Source of the DNA: Clostridiales bacterium CHKCI006
GTDB taxonomy: Bacteria; Bacillota_I; Bacilli_A; Erysipelotrichales; Coprobacillaceae
DNA: 64,000 nucleotides
Assembly: GCA_900018345.1 (NCBI GenBank)
Contig: FCNA01000087.1
Location: forward strand, 1-64,000
Reading direction: 5' to 3'
The first letter of the stretch is position 1. The number at the start of each line of letters is the position of its first letter. Below are positions 33,642-41,271 of this stretch, piece after piece. The translations under genes and the position numbers were made by a program. The notes below the pieces were generated by a model. The model was given only the letters and a program-made list of their open reading frames with translations. It was not told the DNA's origin and did no database searches.

Positions 33642-33790
33642 TTAACTTACATGCTTATTTTTCACAATAGGATGTTTACTGAGATAATCAGATAGAGTAA
33701 TACTTTTTGTATCATGAAATACGATATCCTTATCTTCATCTACATCTCGATACACAAGATGATTTTGTTCATCTATCACATCATAGAGAA
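33642..33790 (-). pseudogene. Gene remnant, C-terminal fragment
   Basis: The minus-strand frame ending at TAA (33644-33642) reads '...DVIDEQNHLVYRDVDED...SITLSDYLSKHPIV...'. 'LSDYLSK' also occurs in the ICE protein at 58568-58825. There is no start codon or ribosome site. Apart from this fragment and the repeat copy, 33594-34069 holds nothing recognisable. Confidence 0.3.
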
Positions 33791-33833
33791 ATAGAGAAAT
33801 ATGGTTAGTTTTTTTGTATCTTACTTGTCGCTT

Positions 33834-34024
33834 ACCGTTTTTAATTTATAAATATACAAAAAAACTCAAATCGAGTTTTAGCCGATAAATAAAGGCTTTT
33901 GCTGATTTGAGTTTCTTTGAATTGTTCTGGGTATTCCCAAAAATTAACGTTTTGAGAACTCCTAGGTACGATAAAATAGGCATTTTAGAGTGGTTTTGTT
34001 GCATACGTGTTGCATTGCCAAAAC
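33834..34024. repeat. ~190-bp imperfect direct repeat, copy 2
   Basis: Second copy of the repeat at 31988-32178. The 20-bp exact repeat lies at the right end of this copy (33996-34015) but at the left outside edge of copy 1, as if the two copies had exchanged ends. Confidence 0.75.
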
Positions 34025-34069
34025 TTTTCAGAACAACTCAAATAGTTATCAAAATAATTTATACAACAC

Positions 34070-34567
34070 TTAATTCTTCAATCTTTTTATTCTTCTGAGT
34101 ATTTTTACCCCCTCTTTAGTCAATTGGTCACTGTCTTTATCTAATACTAATGATTTTGCTTCTAAGATCCTATCTATTGCATTCATTGGATCTAGGGAAT
34201 GATATGCAAAGAATAAATGCCTAAGCTCTGTACCTTTTATAATCTTATAAGCATTTTTACTATCAATTTGATAAACATATGATAGATATCTATAAATATA
34301 CCCTATCCAATACATCTCATTAATTGAAAACTTTATTTTTCCATAATTGGTTTTACCATATTCTATATCAAGTTCTTCAAAAATTTCTTCAATTGTCATG
34401 CTTTCGTTTATAAAGGTTAAATTATCCATTCTAGAAACAAATTTAGAATTCATAAATCGGCGGATAAATATATTTGAACTACATTCTTCTCTAGTAACAG
34501 ATTGTTCAAAAATTTTACCTTGTATATCACATAGTAACAAACCTATTTGATCCATTTCTCTTTTCAT
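34070..34567 (-). CDS. Partner protein of the DUF3990 toxin (putative antitoxin)
   Basis: The protein has 165 residues, apparently helical, with no membrane segment. 'MTIEEIFEELDIEYGKTN' and 'EMYWIGYIYRYLSYVYQIDS' are typical of the small proteins encoded beside DUF3990 genes. Its ATG overlaps the upstream stop, so it is translated with the XRE-DUF3990 protein. Paired genes of this kind are thought to be toxin-antitoxin systems in which the DUF3990 ADP-ribosyltransferase-like domain is the toxin. The antitoxin role is inferred from pairing, and I see no DNA-binding motif in it. Confidence 0.55.
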   Translation of the reverse strand: MKREMDQIGLLLCDIQGKIFEQSVTREECSSNIFIRRFMNSKFVSRMDNLTFINESMTIEEIFEELDIEYGKTNYGKIKFSINEMYWIGYIYRYLSYVYQIDSKNAYKIIKGTELRHLFFAYHSLDPMNAIDRILEAKSLVLDKDSDQLTKEGVKILRRIKRLKN

Positions 34568-35421
34568 AATATTTCGTCAATATATTGACCTCGCCCCCTA
34601 TACTGTCTTCGAGCCATTTTAATTTTAGTATCTCCAACTTTACTATCCTCTAATCTTTTGATTTGATACTTTTCTTTTTCTTTACTACATAAATAGCATC
34701 TTTCAACAATTTTTACCTGACTCAACGCTCTCTCTGTTTTAAAAACATATTGAAATCCTAAATTAGTAGCTGCCAAACAATGTATACATTGTTCATCAGT
34801 AATTTCACCTTCAATAAAACTATCTATAATTCTAAACATCCTGTTATCAGCGATTGGTGCTACTAAATAATCTATGTCTTCTAATTTGTTAATTAACTTT
34901 TTGATAATCGGATGATCTTCATAGCCACTTAGCCTTCCTCTAAAATATGCTATTGTCAGCATCCATTCTTGATTGACTTTATATTCAATGCTAGAAAGGT
35001 TTTGTGGATTAAAACTTAATATATAAACGCTAGATGTATCAAATCCACTTACAAATAATGATGACTGCTCAAAACTTTCACCGCAGTAAAATCCTTTACC
35101 AAAATCATTATTGTTTTTTGAATGCTCAATATCAATATTACCCACTATAATGTTCTTGGCGCCATGGTATAATACTAATTTATTCTCATTTGCTAAATCT
35201 TCATAATAAAGTTGTGCTTTAATCTCATTTATAAAGATATTATTATTTAATGCAAAAGTATATATTTTTTCGATATTATTTTCATTTGTATCCATTTTGC
35301 CAGTTTCCCATCTTGCTACCGTAATCGCATCAACATCTATTTTTTCAGCAAATTGTTTTTGAGATAAATTAAGTATTTCTCTAATTAATTTAACATCCTC
35401 ATCTATTCTATAATTCACCAT
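34564..35421 (-). CDS. XRE helix-turn-helix fused to DUF3990 (ADP-ribosyltransferase-like)
   Basis: The protein has 285 residues. Residues 8-60 form an XRE HTH ('LNLSQKQFAEKIDVDAITVA'). From about 78 the DUF3990 domain begins with 'LVLYHGAKNIIVGNID' and 'NNDFGKGFYCGESFEQ', which resemble the NAD-binding strands of ADP-ribosyltransferases, and continues to about 230. A basic tail follows. DUF3990 proteins are candidate toxins; here the repressor module is on the same chain. The promoter region carries two copies of CATACGCTAGTAAnAAGTT, its likely operator. GAGGTGAT precedes the ATG. Confidence 0.75.
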   Translation of the reverse strand: MVNYRIDEDVKLIREILNLSQKQFAEKIDVDAITVARWETGKMDTNENNIEKIYTFALNNNIFINEIKAQLYYEDLANENKLVLYHGAKNIIVGNIDIEHSKNNNDFGKGFYCGESFEQSSLFVSGFDTSSVYILSFNPQNLSSIEYKVNQEWMLTIAYFRGRLSGYEDHPIIKKLINKLEDIDYLVAPIADNRMFRIIDSFIEGEITDEQCIHCLAATNLGFQYVFKTERALSQVKIVERCYLCSKEKEKYQIKRLEDSKVGDTKIKMARRQYRGRGQYIDEIL

Positions 35422-35447
35422 AGATTCAATATCACCTCACCACTTTA

Positions 35448-35511
35448 TTATAGCATACGCTAGTAAGAAGTTAAATATAAACTTTTTATTATCATACGCT
35501 AGTAAAAAGTT
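35448..35511 (-). promoter_or_regulatory. Promoter and direct-repeat operator of the XRE-DUF3990 operon
   Basis: CATACGCTAGTAA(G/A)AAGTT occurs at 35454-35472 and 35493-35511, 39 bases apart. On the minus strand the first copy overlaps the spacer of a promoter with TTAACT and TATAAT boxes (16-base spacing), an arrangement expected for autorepression by the encoded XRE domain. Confidence 0.65.
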
Positions 35512-35540
35512 TTTTTATACTCTTTACGCTCTGCATTTTT

Positions 35541-35586
35541 AAAAAGAAAAAGAAGTATCTAAACACTCACTGTGTCTAAATACTTC
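35541..35586 (-). terminator. Terminator-like hairpin
   Basis: GAAGTATCTAAACAC and GTGTCTAAATACTTC form a long stem (35552-35586), followed on the minus strand by a T-rich tract. It would end transcription from the LexA-like gene. The rest of 35587-35889 shows no gene. Confidence 0.6.
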
Positions 35587-35889
35587 TCTAATCTTCTCAC
35601 AACAATTATTACTAACGTTTTGGTGTTCTTCAAATCCTTTATTTAAAGGAAATTTTCAAAAAAATTCCGTCGACCGGCGTTCACCCCACAGCTTTTTTTA
35701 CACACTTAGGACATCTTAGCACGTTTATAGGAAATGCAAATCACATGTAATCTTTCAAGTAATTATCTATAATTTTGAGCAATAAGAACTATCTTTTCTT
35801 AACAAACTTAGTCTGACATCTTTAAATTATACGTGTAAATTTTAGCAACTTATTCTTAAGAATTCAATCATTTTTAAGTCAGTATGATT

Positions 35890-36480
35890 TTATATAAAAT
35901 CCCTTCGAACAAACCTTACTTTACCTATAATTCTTACTGGCAGTTCTTCAACTTGACTGAATGTAAACTTTCTATTGTCATATTTTGGATTTGATGCCTC
36001 CAATAAAATACCATCTGATAAAAATTTGACAATCTTAATGGTTACTTCATCCCCAATCATCACTACAGTAATCTTTCCTGATTCCACATTATTGCATTGT
36101 TGAACATATACTAAATCACCCTCATAGATATGTGAATCAATCATAGAATCTCCTGTTACTCTTAAAAAGTAATCACCATTTTGAGCATCACCATGCCCTA
36201 CTTCTACATAGCCCTCAACATCCTGATCAGCCCATAAATCATAACCTGCTTTGACTCTGCCAAGAATAGGTTTGACCCTATTCATATCTTCTATGACTTG
36301 TTCCACATCACAATGTAATACTTCTGACAATTTTTTTATTTTTGTCTTTTTAATATGGGTGCTCTCTCCACTCAGCCATCTATAATATGTTGATAATGAA
36401 ACTCCTATTTCTTCAGCAACTTCAGCATGAGATTTATCGTTTTGTATTTCATATTGAATCAACAATTCTTTTAAAGTCAT
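35890..36480 (-). CDS. LexA/CI-like repressor (XRE HTH plus S24 peptidase)
   Basis: About 196 residues from ATG 36480 (GAGGTGG upstream; the ATG at 36495 overlaps that site). The N-terminal HTH ('SHAEVAEEIGVSLSTYYRWL') is followed by an S24/LexA self-cleaving domain: the Ala-Gly scissile pair in 'GRVKAGYD', nucleophile Ser in 'VTGDSMIDSHI' and Lys in 'DEVTIKIVKF'. Such repressors are inactivated by RecA filaments after DNA damage. It is divergent from a Y-family polymerase, with shared palindromes between them, so it probably represses that gene and itself. Confidence 0.88.
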   Translation of the reverse strand: MTLKELLIQYEIQNDKSHAEVAEEIGVSLSTYYRWLSGESTHIKKTKIKKLSEVLHCDVEQVIEDMNRVKPILGRVKAGYDLWADQDVEGYVEVGHGDAQNGDYFLRVTGDSMIDSHIYEGDLVYVQQCNNVESGKITVVMIGDEVTIKIVKFLSDGILLEASNPKYDNRKFTFSQVEELPVRIIGKVRFVRRDFI

Positions 36481-36505
36481 ATAAATCCACCTCAATTACA
36501 GTTTA

Positions 36506-36584
36506 CCAAAAATATTACTTTTTGGGAATAGTTTATATAAAATTCCCAAATCTATATTGTTTTAGGAATACAAAAGACTATAAT
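36506..36584 (+). promoter_or_regulatory. Operator region and promoter between the LexA-like and polymerase genes
   Basis: Two overlapping palindromes are present: CCAAAAA/TTTTTGG (36506-36525) and TTTGGGAAT/ATTCCCAAA (36521-36529 and 36542-36550). A further half-site TTTAGGAATA follows at 36561. The plus-strand promoter reads TTGTTT (36557-36562), 16 bases, TATAAT (36579-36584), so a repressor on these half-sites would block it. Confidence 0.7.
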
Positions 36585-36608
36585 ATGAAATCACAAGGAG
36601 GGATTTTA

Positions 36609-37865
36609 ATGAATAATAAAGTTTATTTATGTATCGATTTAAAAAGTTTCTATGCAAGCGTAGAATGTGTTGAAAGAGGATTAGACCCTTTCAAAATCAA
36701 TTTAGTTGTTGCTGATCCTACACGAGGAGGTGGTGCAATCACTCTAGCAGCAACTCCAGCTATTAAACAATTGGGTGTACCAAGTCGTGGCAGGATATAT
36801 GAAATACCAAAAGATATAGAATACATTACAGCTACGCCAAGAATGACCTTATATATGAAGTATTCTGCTAAGATTTATAGTATATTTTTAAAATTTATTT
36901 CCAGTGAAGATATTCATGTATATTCTATTGATGAATCCTTTTTAGATATTACATCATATTTATCATTATATAAAATGAATGCAAAACAGCTTGCGAAAAC
37001 CATTATTGATGAAATCTATAATGTTACTGGAATCACTGCAACTGTTGGTATTGGAACAAATTTATTTCTTGCAAAAGTTGCATTAGATATTACTGCAAAA
37101 CACGCTAAAGATTTTATGGGTTATTTAGATGAAGATTTATTTAAGCAACTCATATGGCATCATACACCAATCACTGATGTATGGATGATTGGTCCTGGTA
37201 CAGCAAATCGTCTTGCATCATTAGGTATCAAAGATTTATATGGAGTCGCTCATTATGATGAGAAGATACTATATAAGATATTCGGAGTTAATGCAGAGTA
37301 CTTGATCGATCATGCATGGGGAAAGGAACAAACGGAAATAAGCGATATAAAAGCATATAAGCCTTCGTCCAATTCTATTTCCAACTCTCAAATACTGTTT
37401 GAAGACTATAGTTACAAAGATGCTTACTTGATCATGAAAGAAATGGTAGAAACTAATGTATTACAACTAACTGAAAAGCATTTAGTAACAAGTCATATCG
37501 CATTATATATTGGTTATTCTAAAAATATTATAAAGCCAACAAGGGGAAGTCGAAAAATAACGAATACTACAAATTCCTATCGTATCTTACTAGAGGAATT
37601 TAAATTGCTATATAAAAAGGTCGTAAATCCTAATTATCCCATCCGACAAATAGCAATTTCATTTGGCAATGTTATAGATGAAATATATGAACAATATGAT
37701 TTATTTGCAGATTATAATGATATTGAAAAGGAAAAAAGTGTGCAGAAAGCACTTGTAGATATTCGTTCTAAGTATGGAAAAAATGCTGTATTAAAAGGAA
37801 TGAACTTCTATGACAAAGCAACACAAAGAAAACGCAACGGTTTAGTAGGTGGACATAATGCCTAG
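36609..37865 (+). CDS. Y-family DNA polymerase (UmuC/DinB-like)
   Basis: About 418 residues from ATG 36609 behind AAGGAGG. The Y-family catalytic motifs are clear: 'CIDLKSFYASVECVERG' (first Asp and steric-gate region), 'AATPAIKQLGV', 'YSIDESFLDIT' (the Asp-Glu pair) and 'TVGIGTNLFLAKVALDITAK'. The C-terminal little-finger region follows, with 'EQYDLFADY' as a possible clamp-binding motif. These enzymes copy past DNA lesions. The YolD-like gene overlaps its end and a LexA-like repressor is divergent, the usual arrangement of a mobile SOS-type mutagenesis cassette. Confidence 0.9.
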   Translation: MNNKVYLCIDLKSFYASVECVERGLDPFKINLVVADPTRGGGAITLAATPAIKQLGVPSRGRIYEIPKDIEYITATPRMTLYMKYSAKIYSIFLKFISSEDIHVYSIDESFLDITSYLSLYKMNAKQLAKTIIDEIYNVTGITATVGIGTNLFLAKVALDITAKHAKDFMGYLDEDLFKQLIWHHTPITDVWMIGPGTANRLASLGIKDLYGVAHYDEKILYKIFGVNAEYLIDHAWGKEQTEISDIKAYKPSSNSISNSQILFEDYSYKDAYLIMKEMVETNVLQLTEKHLVTSHIALYIGYSKNIIKPTRGSRKITNTTNSYRILLEEFKLLYKKVVNPNYPIRQIAISFGNVIDEIYEQYDLFADYNDIEKEKSVQKALVDIRSKYGKNAVLKGMNFYDKATQRKRNGLVGGHNA

Positions 37866-38172
37866 AACAAGAGCACAGAGAGCACAAATATTTCAAAGTT
37901 TCGATGCACTAAAAGGATTCAGAGAAATATTAAAGGAACAGGAAAGAATAGTTGTCCCAAAGAAAATCCTTTCTGAAGATGACTTGGCTGAACTAGATTA
38001 TAAAGTCCATCAGATAAAAGCTGGAATGATTATTAACGTCGTTTACTATGATAAAGGACAATATGTTCAACTAGAAGGAAAAGTAGCTAAGTTTAATCTA
38101 GATACAAAAATGATCCAGATTGTAAAAACAAAATTAGATTTAAGAAATGTTATTGAAATTCACTTTAAGTGA
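37858..38172 (+). CDS. YolD-like protein
   Basis: About 104 residues. The pattern '...FDALKGFREILKEQERI', 'LDYKVHQIKAGMIINVVYY' and '...LRNVIEIHF' matches the YolD-like family, which in Bacillus accompanies UvrX/UmuC-type polymerases and is thought to modulate them. ATG 37858 overlaps the polymerase stop and follows AGGTGG, so the two are coupled. The start at 37849 is less likely because it precedes that site. A bidirectional hairpin follows. Confidence 0.85.
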   Translation: MPRTRAQRAQIFQSFDALKGFREILKEQERIVVPKKILSEDDLAELDYKVHQIKAGMIINVVYYDKGQYVQLEGKVAKFNLDTKMIQIVKTKLDLRNVIEIHFK

Positions 38173-38212
38173 AATAGTCATTTAATCATAAAAATATCAT
38201 CACATAAAAAGT

Positions 38213-38262
38213 AAAGGAAATGACAATATTGTATTTGATTTTCAATATATCATTTCCTTTTG
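38213..38262 (+). terminator. Terminator hairpin after the polymerase-YolD operon
   Basis: AAAGGAAATGA (38213-38223) pairs with TCATTTCCTTT (38250-38260), with further pairing inside the loop, followed by TTTT. A/T tracts on both sides allow action in either direction. Confidence 0.7.
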
Positions 38263-38274
38263 CTATAAAAAAAT

Positions 38275-38319
38275 AAAAAACACTAAAATCCATAAGAATC
38301 CTCTTATAAATTCTAGTGT
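38275..38319 (-). terminator. Intrinsic terminator of the first recombinase gene
   Basis: CACTAAAATCCATAAGA and TCTTATAAATTCTAGTG pair with small mismatches (38281-38318). The minus strand then reads TTTTTTATTT. It marks the outer edge of the ICE integration module. Confidence 0.75.
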
Positions 38320-38347
38320 CATTTTCTTGTAAGCTATATTTATCCTT

Positions 38348-39406
38348 TTATAACTGATTGACTGCATCCAATAATTCCTGAACATTAAAATGCGTATATA
38401 CTCTTTCCGTCAAGGTCATAGCACCTGAATGCCCAACAATCTTTTTTATAATCGTCTGTGATATATTCTTTTCAGCCATCATCGAAATAAACGTATGCCT
38501 GCAACAGTGAGGCGTCAAATCTATATCCAATTTTGTGATGAACGGATTATAATAAATACAACGATATTCCATATACTTGATATGCTGACCTCTTTGATCG
38601 AATATTAAATATTCTGACCTGTTGCTTTCATCATAATACCATTCCTTAAAGAAAGGCATGATTTTATCACAAATTGGAACCTCTCTGATTCCATTTTCAG
38701 TCTTGCTCTGCACAACCTCAAAATAGTTTTCGTCTATATGTACATGTTCCTTTTTAAGGTTTAATAATTCGCCGACACGCACACCTGTATAAAGAAGCAT
38801 AAGAACAGTCATATCTCCTTTATTTTCAACTTTTTCCCATGCTTCTGCCACTTTTTCCTTACTGAAACGCTCTCGCTTCATCTTGTTTGGATTTCTTTTC
38901 TTATACCTTAATATATCTACCCAGACTGCAAAATTTTTATCCACAATATCATGCATATATGCAAATTCAAACATCTGCTTATATAAAACTTTCAAAATCT
39001 TTAAGGTTGGATAGTTTTTCCCACAGCTATCAACAACATTCTGCAAATCACTTAGATGTATTTTTGAAATTTTCTTTTTATGCAATGGTGCGGAAAGCTT
39101 AAAGGCATACTCATATGTTTCTACTGATCTCTGTCCTACATATTGAAATTTCCCACTGGACCATCTCTCATATAACTCAGCAAAGGTAATGTTCTGGTTC
39201 TTATAGAATTCCTTCTTTGAATTGTATTCTTCCAATGCTGCTAATGCTTCTCCATACGTTTCATAGTAGCCAAGAGATGGGCGGGAAACTCTTACCCTGT
39301 TCTGTTTCTTATCATATATCAGGACCTCCGGTGCTCTAACATTATATTTTTTACGTACTTTCTTTTTAGATTTTGAAATAGAGCCATAACCGTTTGGAAA
39401 CTTCAT
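38348..39406 (-). CDS. Tyrosine recombinase (integrase) 1 of the ICE
   Basis: The protein has 352 residues. The catalytic set of tyrosine recombinases is complete: Arg in 'LLYTGVRVGELLNLKK', Lys near 'VQSKTENGIREVPI', 'HCCRHTFISMM' (HxxR), 'KIVGHSGAMT' (His) and the nucleophile Tyr in 'ERVYTHFN'. The N-terminal part has an arm-binding segment and a core-binding SAM-like region. It lies at the inner side of the probable left ICE end, oriented toward it. It is a paralogue of the recombinase at 39604-40785. The two may cooperate or have different att sites. Confidence 0.9.
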   Translation of the reverse strand: MKFPNGYGSISKSKKKVRKKYNVRAPEVLIYDKKQNRVRVSRPSLGYYETYGEALAALEEYNSKKEFYKNQNITFAELYERWSSGKFQYVGQRSVETYEYAFKLSAPLHKKKISKIHLSDLQNVVDSCGKNYPTLKILKVLYKQMFEFAYMHDIVDKNFAVWVDILRYKKRNPNKMKRERFSKEKVAEAWEKVENKGDMTVLMLLYTGVRVGELLNLKKEHVHIDENYFEVVQSKTENGIREVPICDKIMPFFKEWYYDESNRSEYLIFDQRGQHIKYMEYRCIYYNPFITKLDIDLTPHCCRHTFISMMAEKNISQTIIKKIVGHSGAMTLTERVYTHFNVQELLDAVNQL

Positions 39407-39452
39407 AATATTTCACCCTTTCTGTTCTATGCTTATTATGTCGTGCTTCAGG

Positions 39453-39719
39453 TTATTTGTCAGTGCTCTTTTCATCAGGAATTGGATTAAAATAGCCAAT
39501 TTCTTCCCATACTTTCCTATCTGAACAGTAGTAACTGTAATTGCACTTTCCTTCTATTTTCATTGCTACACCAAATTTAAGTACACCCATTTGAATCCCA
39601 AATCTAATGAATTTCGGGTCTTTGTGCATTGCTTTTGCTATTTCGCTGATAGGAACATTCCTTCCTGTAAATTGTGGAAGTTCTTCCTTTGCCTTGTCTT
39701 TCTTCTGATTCAAGTTCAC
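39453..39719 (-). CDS. Excisionase-like small HTH protein
   Basis: The protein has 88 residues. 'VPISEIAKAMHKDPKFIRFG' followed by 'MGVLKFGVAMK...YSYYCSDRKVWEEIG' is a pattern I know from small helix-turn-helix proteins encoded beside recombinases in Bacillota phages and ICEs; directionality factors are among them. It lies between two recombinase genes and overlaps the end of recombinase 2 by 116 bases in another frame. The start is a GTG at 39719, or a TTG at 39713, which is better placed behind GGAG. The excisionase role is inferred. Confidence 0.6.
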   Translation of the reverse strand: MNLNQKKDKAKEELPQFTGRNVPISEIAKAMHKDPKFIRFGIQMGVLKFGVAMKIEGKCNYSYYCSDRKVWEEIGYFNPIPDEKSTDK

Positions 39720-40785
39720 TCCATTCTTCCAGCTTATTGACTTCTCTTAGCATTGCTTCTACTTCATAATGTGTATAGATGCGTTCTGTAACAGCCATGT
39801 TTGTACTATGACCTACTATTTTCTTGATCATGACAGGATCTACTTCTGCTTCACTCATAAGAGAAACAAATGTATGTCTGCACCAGTGCGGTGTATAGAT
39901 CTGTTCCAGATCTTCTACCAAAGGCTTAAAGTAACTGTCGTAATAGTTTCTGTATTGGAACTTCTTTCCACCTTCCGTACTGAACAGGTATTCAGACATC
40001 TCATAACGATAGTACCATTCATATACAAAAGGAAATATAACATCCGCAACAGGAATTCTACGAATGCTATTATCATTCTTTCCCTCAACAATATCAATAT
40101 ACTGTCCATCCAGATTAACATCTTCTTTTTTTATATTCAGCATCTCACTCACTCTTACGCCTGTATAAATCATGAAAAGAATCATCTGATAATAGGGAAG
40201 TGAGCTTTTCATCCAGAATATCTTGATATCTTTCTTGCTGATCTTTTCTCTTTTGTAGCTTGGAATTCTCTTTGCCGCGTACTGTCTGATGCTGATTCCC
40301 TTTGCATAGTTCTTTAGACAAAGATCATTCTTGATGGCATAATCATACATCTGTGTCAGCAAGAGCTTGACCTTTCTTAAAGTCGGATAATTCTTGCCGC
40401 TGTGATCAATCAGTTCTTGCAGCATTGCCAGATCAATATTTGCAAAAATCTCATGATGAAGTGGCTTGCATATTTTATAAGCATTTTCGTGTGAATTTTG
40501 AAATGAATCTGAAATAGTCGGAAACTTAAACTTCCTGAATTCCTGATAGACCATTTCAAAAGTCATTCCTGAATAAAATTTGCCTTCCGTTATGTATTTA
40601 TTCAGCATGATGATGCCTTCCTTTTTTGTTTTCGTATAACCTATAATCTTATAGCAGGCTTCCTTCTTTCCTGTTTTTTCATTCTTTCTTGTGCCATCCC
40701 TGACTCTTACCATATAAGGCATATTCCTGTTTCCTGACATTTTGGAAACTGTCCCTTTCCCTTTTTCTCTTCTCACGGCATACAT
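39604..40785 (-). CDS. Tyrosine recombinase (integrase) 2 of the ICE
   Basis: The protein has 393 residues. Catalytic residues are Arg in 'FMIYTGVRVSEMLNIKK', Lys in 'VEGKNDNSIRRIPV', 'TPHWCRHTFVSLM', 'KIVGHSTNMAVTERIYTHY'. Its N-terminus ('GKGTVSKMSGNRNMPYMVRV') resembles the arm-binding AP2-like region. It ends in about 40 Ser/Glu/Arg-rich residues ('ELESEERQGKGRTSTIYRKE'), which arise because its frame runs into the excisionase-like gene. Conserved homology stops near 'EVNKLEEW', so the natural end may have been lost. GAGGAG precedes the ATG. Confidence 0.88.
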   Translation of the reverse strand: MYAVRREKGKGTVSKMSGNRNMPYMVRVRDGTRKNEKTGKKEACYKIIGYTKTKKEGIIMLNKYITEGKFYSGMTFEMVYQEFRKFKFPTISDSFQNSHENAYKICKPLHHEIFANIDLAMLQELIDHSGKNYPTLRKVKLLLTQMYDYAIKNDLCLKNYAKGISIRQYAAKRIPSYKREKISKKDIKIFWMKSSLPYYQMILFMIYTGVRVSEMLNIKKEDVNLDGQYIDIVEGKNDNSIRRIPVADVIFPFVYEWYYRYEMSEYLFSTEGGKKFQYRNYYDSYFKPLVEDLEQIYTPHWCRHTFVSLMSEAEVDPVMIKKIVGHSTNMAVTERIYTHYEVEAMLREVNKLEEWSELESEERQGKGRTSTIYRKECSYQRNSKSNAQRPEIH

Positions 40786-40836
40786 CTCCTCATAAACATT
40801 ATGTCGTGCATTTTCATAAATGTCAGTATCTGTTTT

Positions 40837-41271
40837 TTATCTATCTCTGCCTCTTTCCTTATGATAACTGATCATGTTGATTTTTCTGTTACCATTGATG
40901 AGAACATCCATCTGCGGCAGAAGTTCCATATATACATCAGCGTTTTGAAACTTACCGAAAATCTTTCCATCAAAAGATACTCTTTCAACATAGAAGAGAT
41001 CATTTATATATTTTTGCATATTTCTATCTGCTGAGTCTGTCAGACTGACAATATCTCCTGGATGAACTAAATTGAACAGCTTTTTTAGATTATTCTTATC
41101 GAGATCATCAAATACCTTATGATTTGGTTCTCTTTGTATGATTCTGCTTTTTTTGTAAAACACTTTTCCTGTATTCATATATGAATACAACATCTGTTTT
41201 TGCCAGTCTATTACTGATGATTCCCTTTCTCCTGCATATGTCATTATAGAACCATTAAAGTATCTTTTCAT
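40837..41271 (-). CDS. ICE protein of unknown function
   Basis: The protein has 144 residues, basic, mixed alpha/beta, without membrane segments. The N-terminal half contains 'YMNTGKVFYKKSRIIQREPNHKV' split by charged residues, and the middle has 'LFNLVHPGDIVSLTDSADRN'. No family is recognised. Its start overlaps the end of the methyltransferase gene by 17 bases, and it is the last gene of the ICE operon before the recombinases. The ribosome site (GTGAAGG) is weak, so it probably depends on coupling. Confidence 0.5.
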   Translation of the reverse strand: MKRYFNGSIMTYAGERESSVIDWQKQMLYSYMNTGKVFYKKSRIIQREPNHKVFDDLDKNNLKKLFNLVHPGDIVSLTDSADRNMQKYINDLFYVERVSFDGKIFGKFQNADVYMELLPQMDVLINGNRKINMISYHKERGRDR

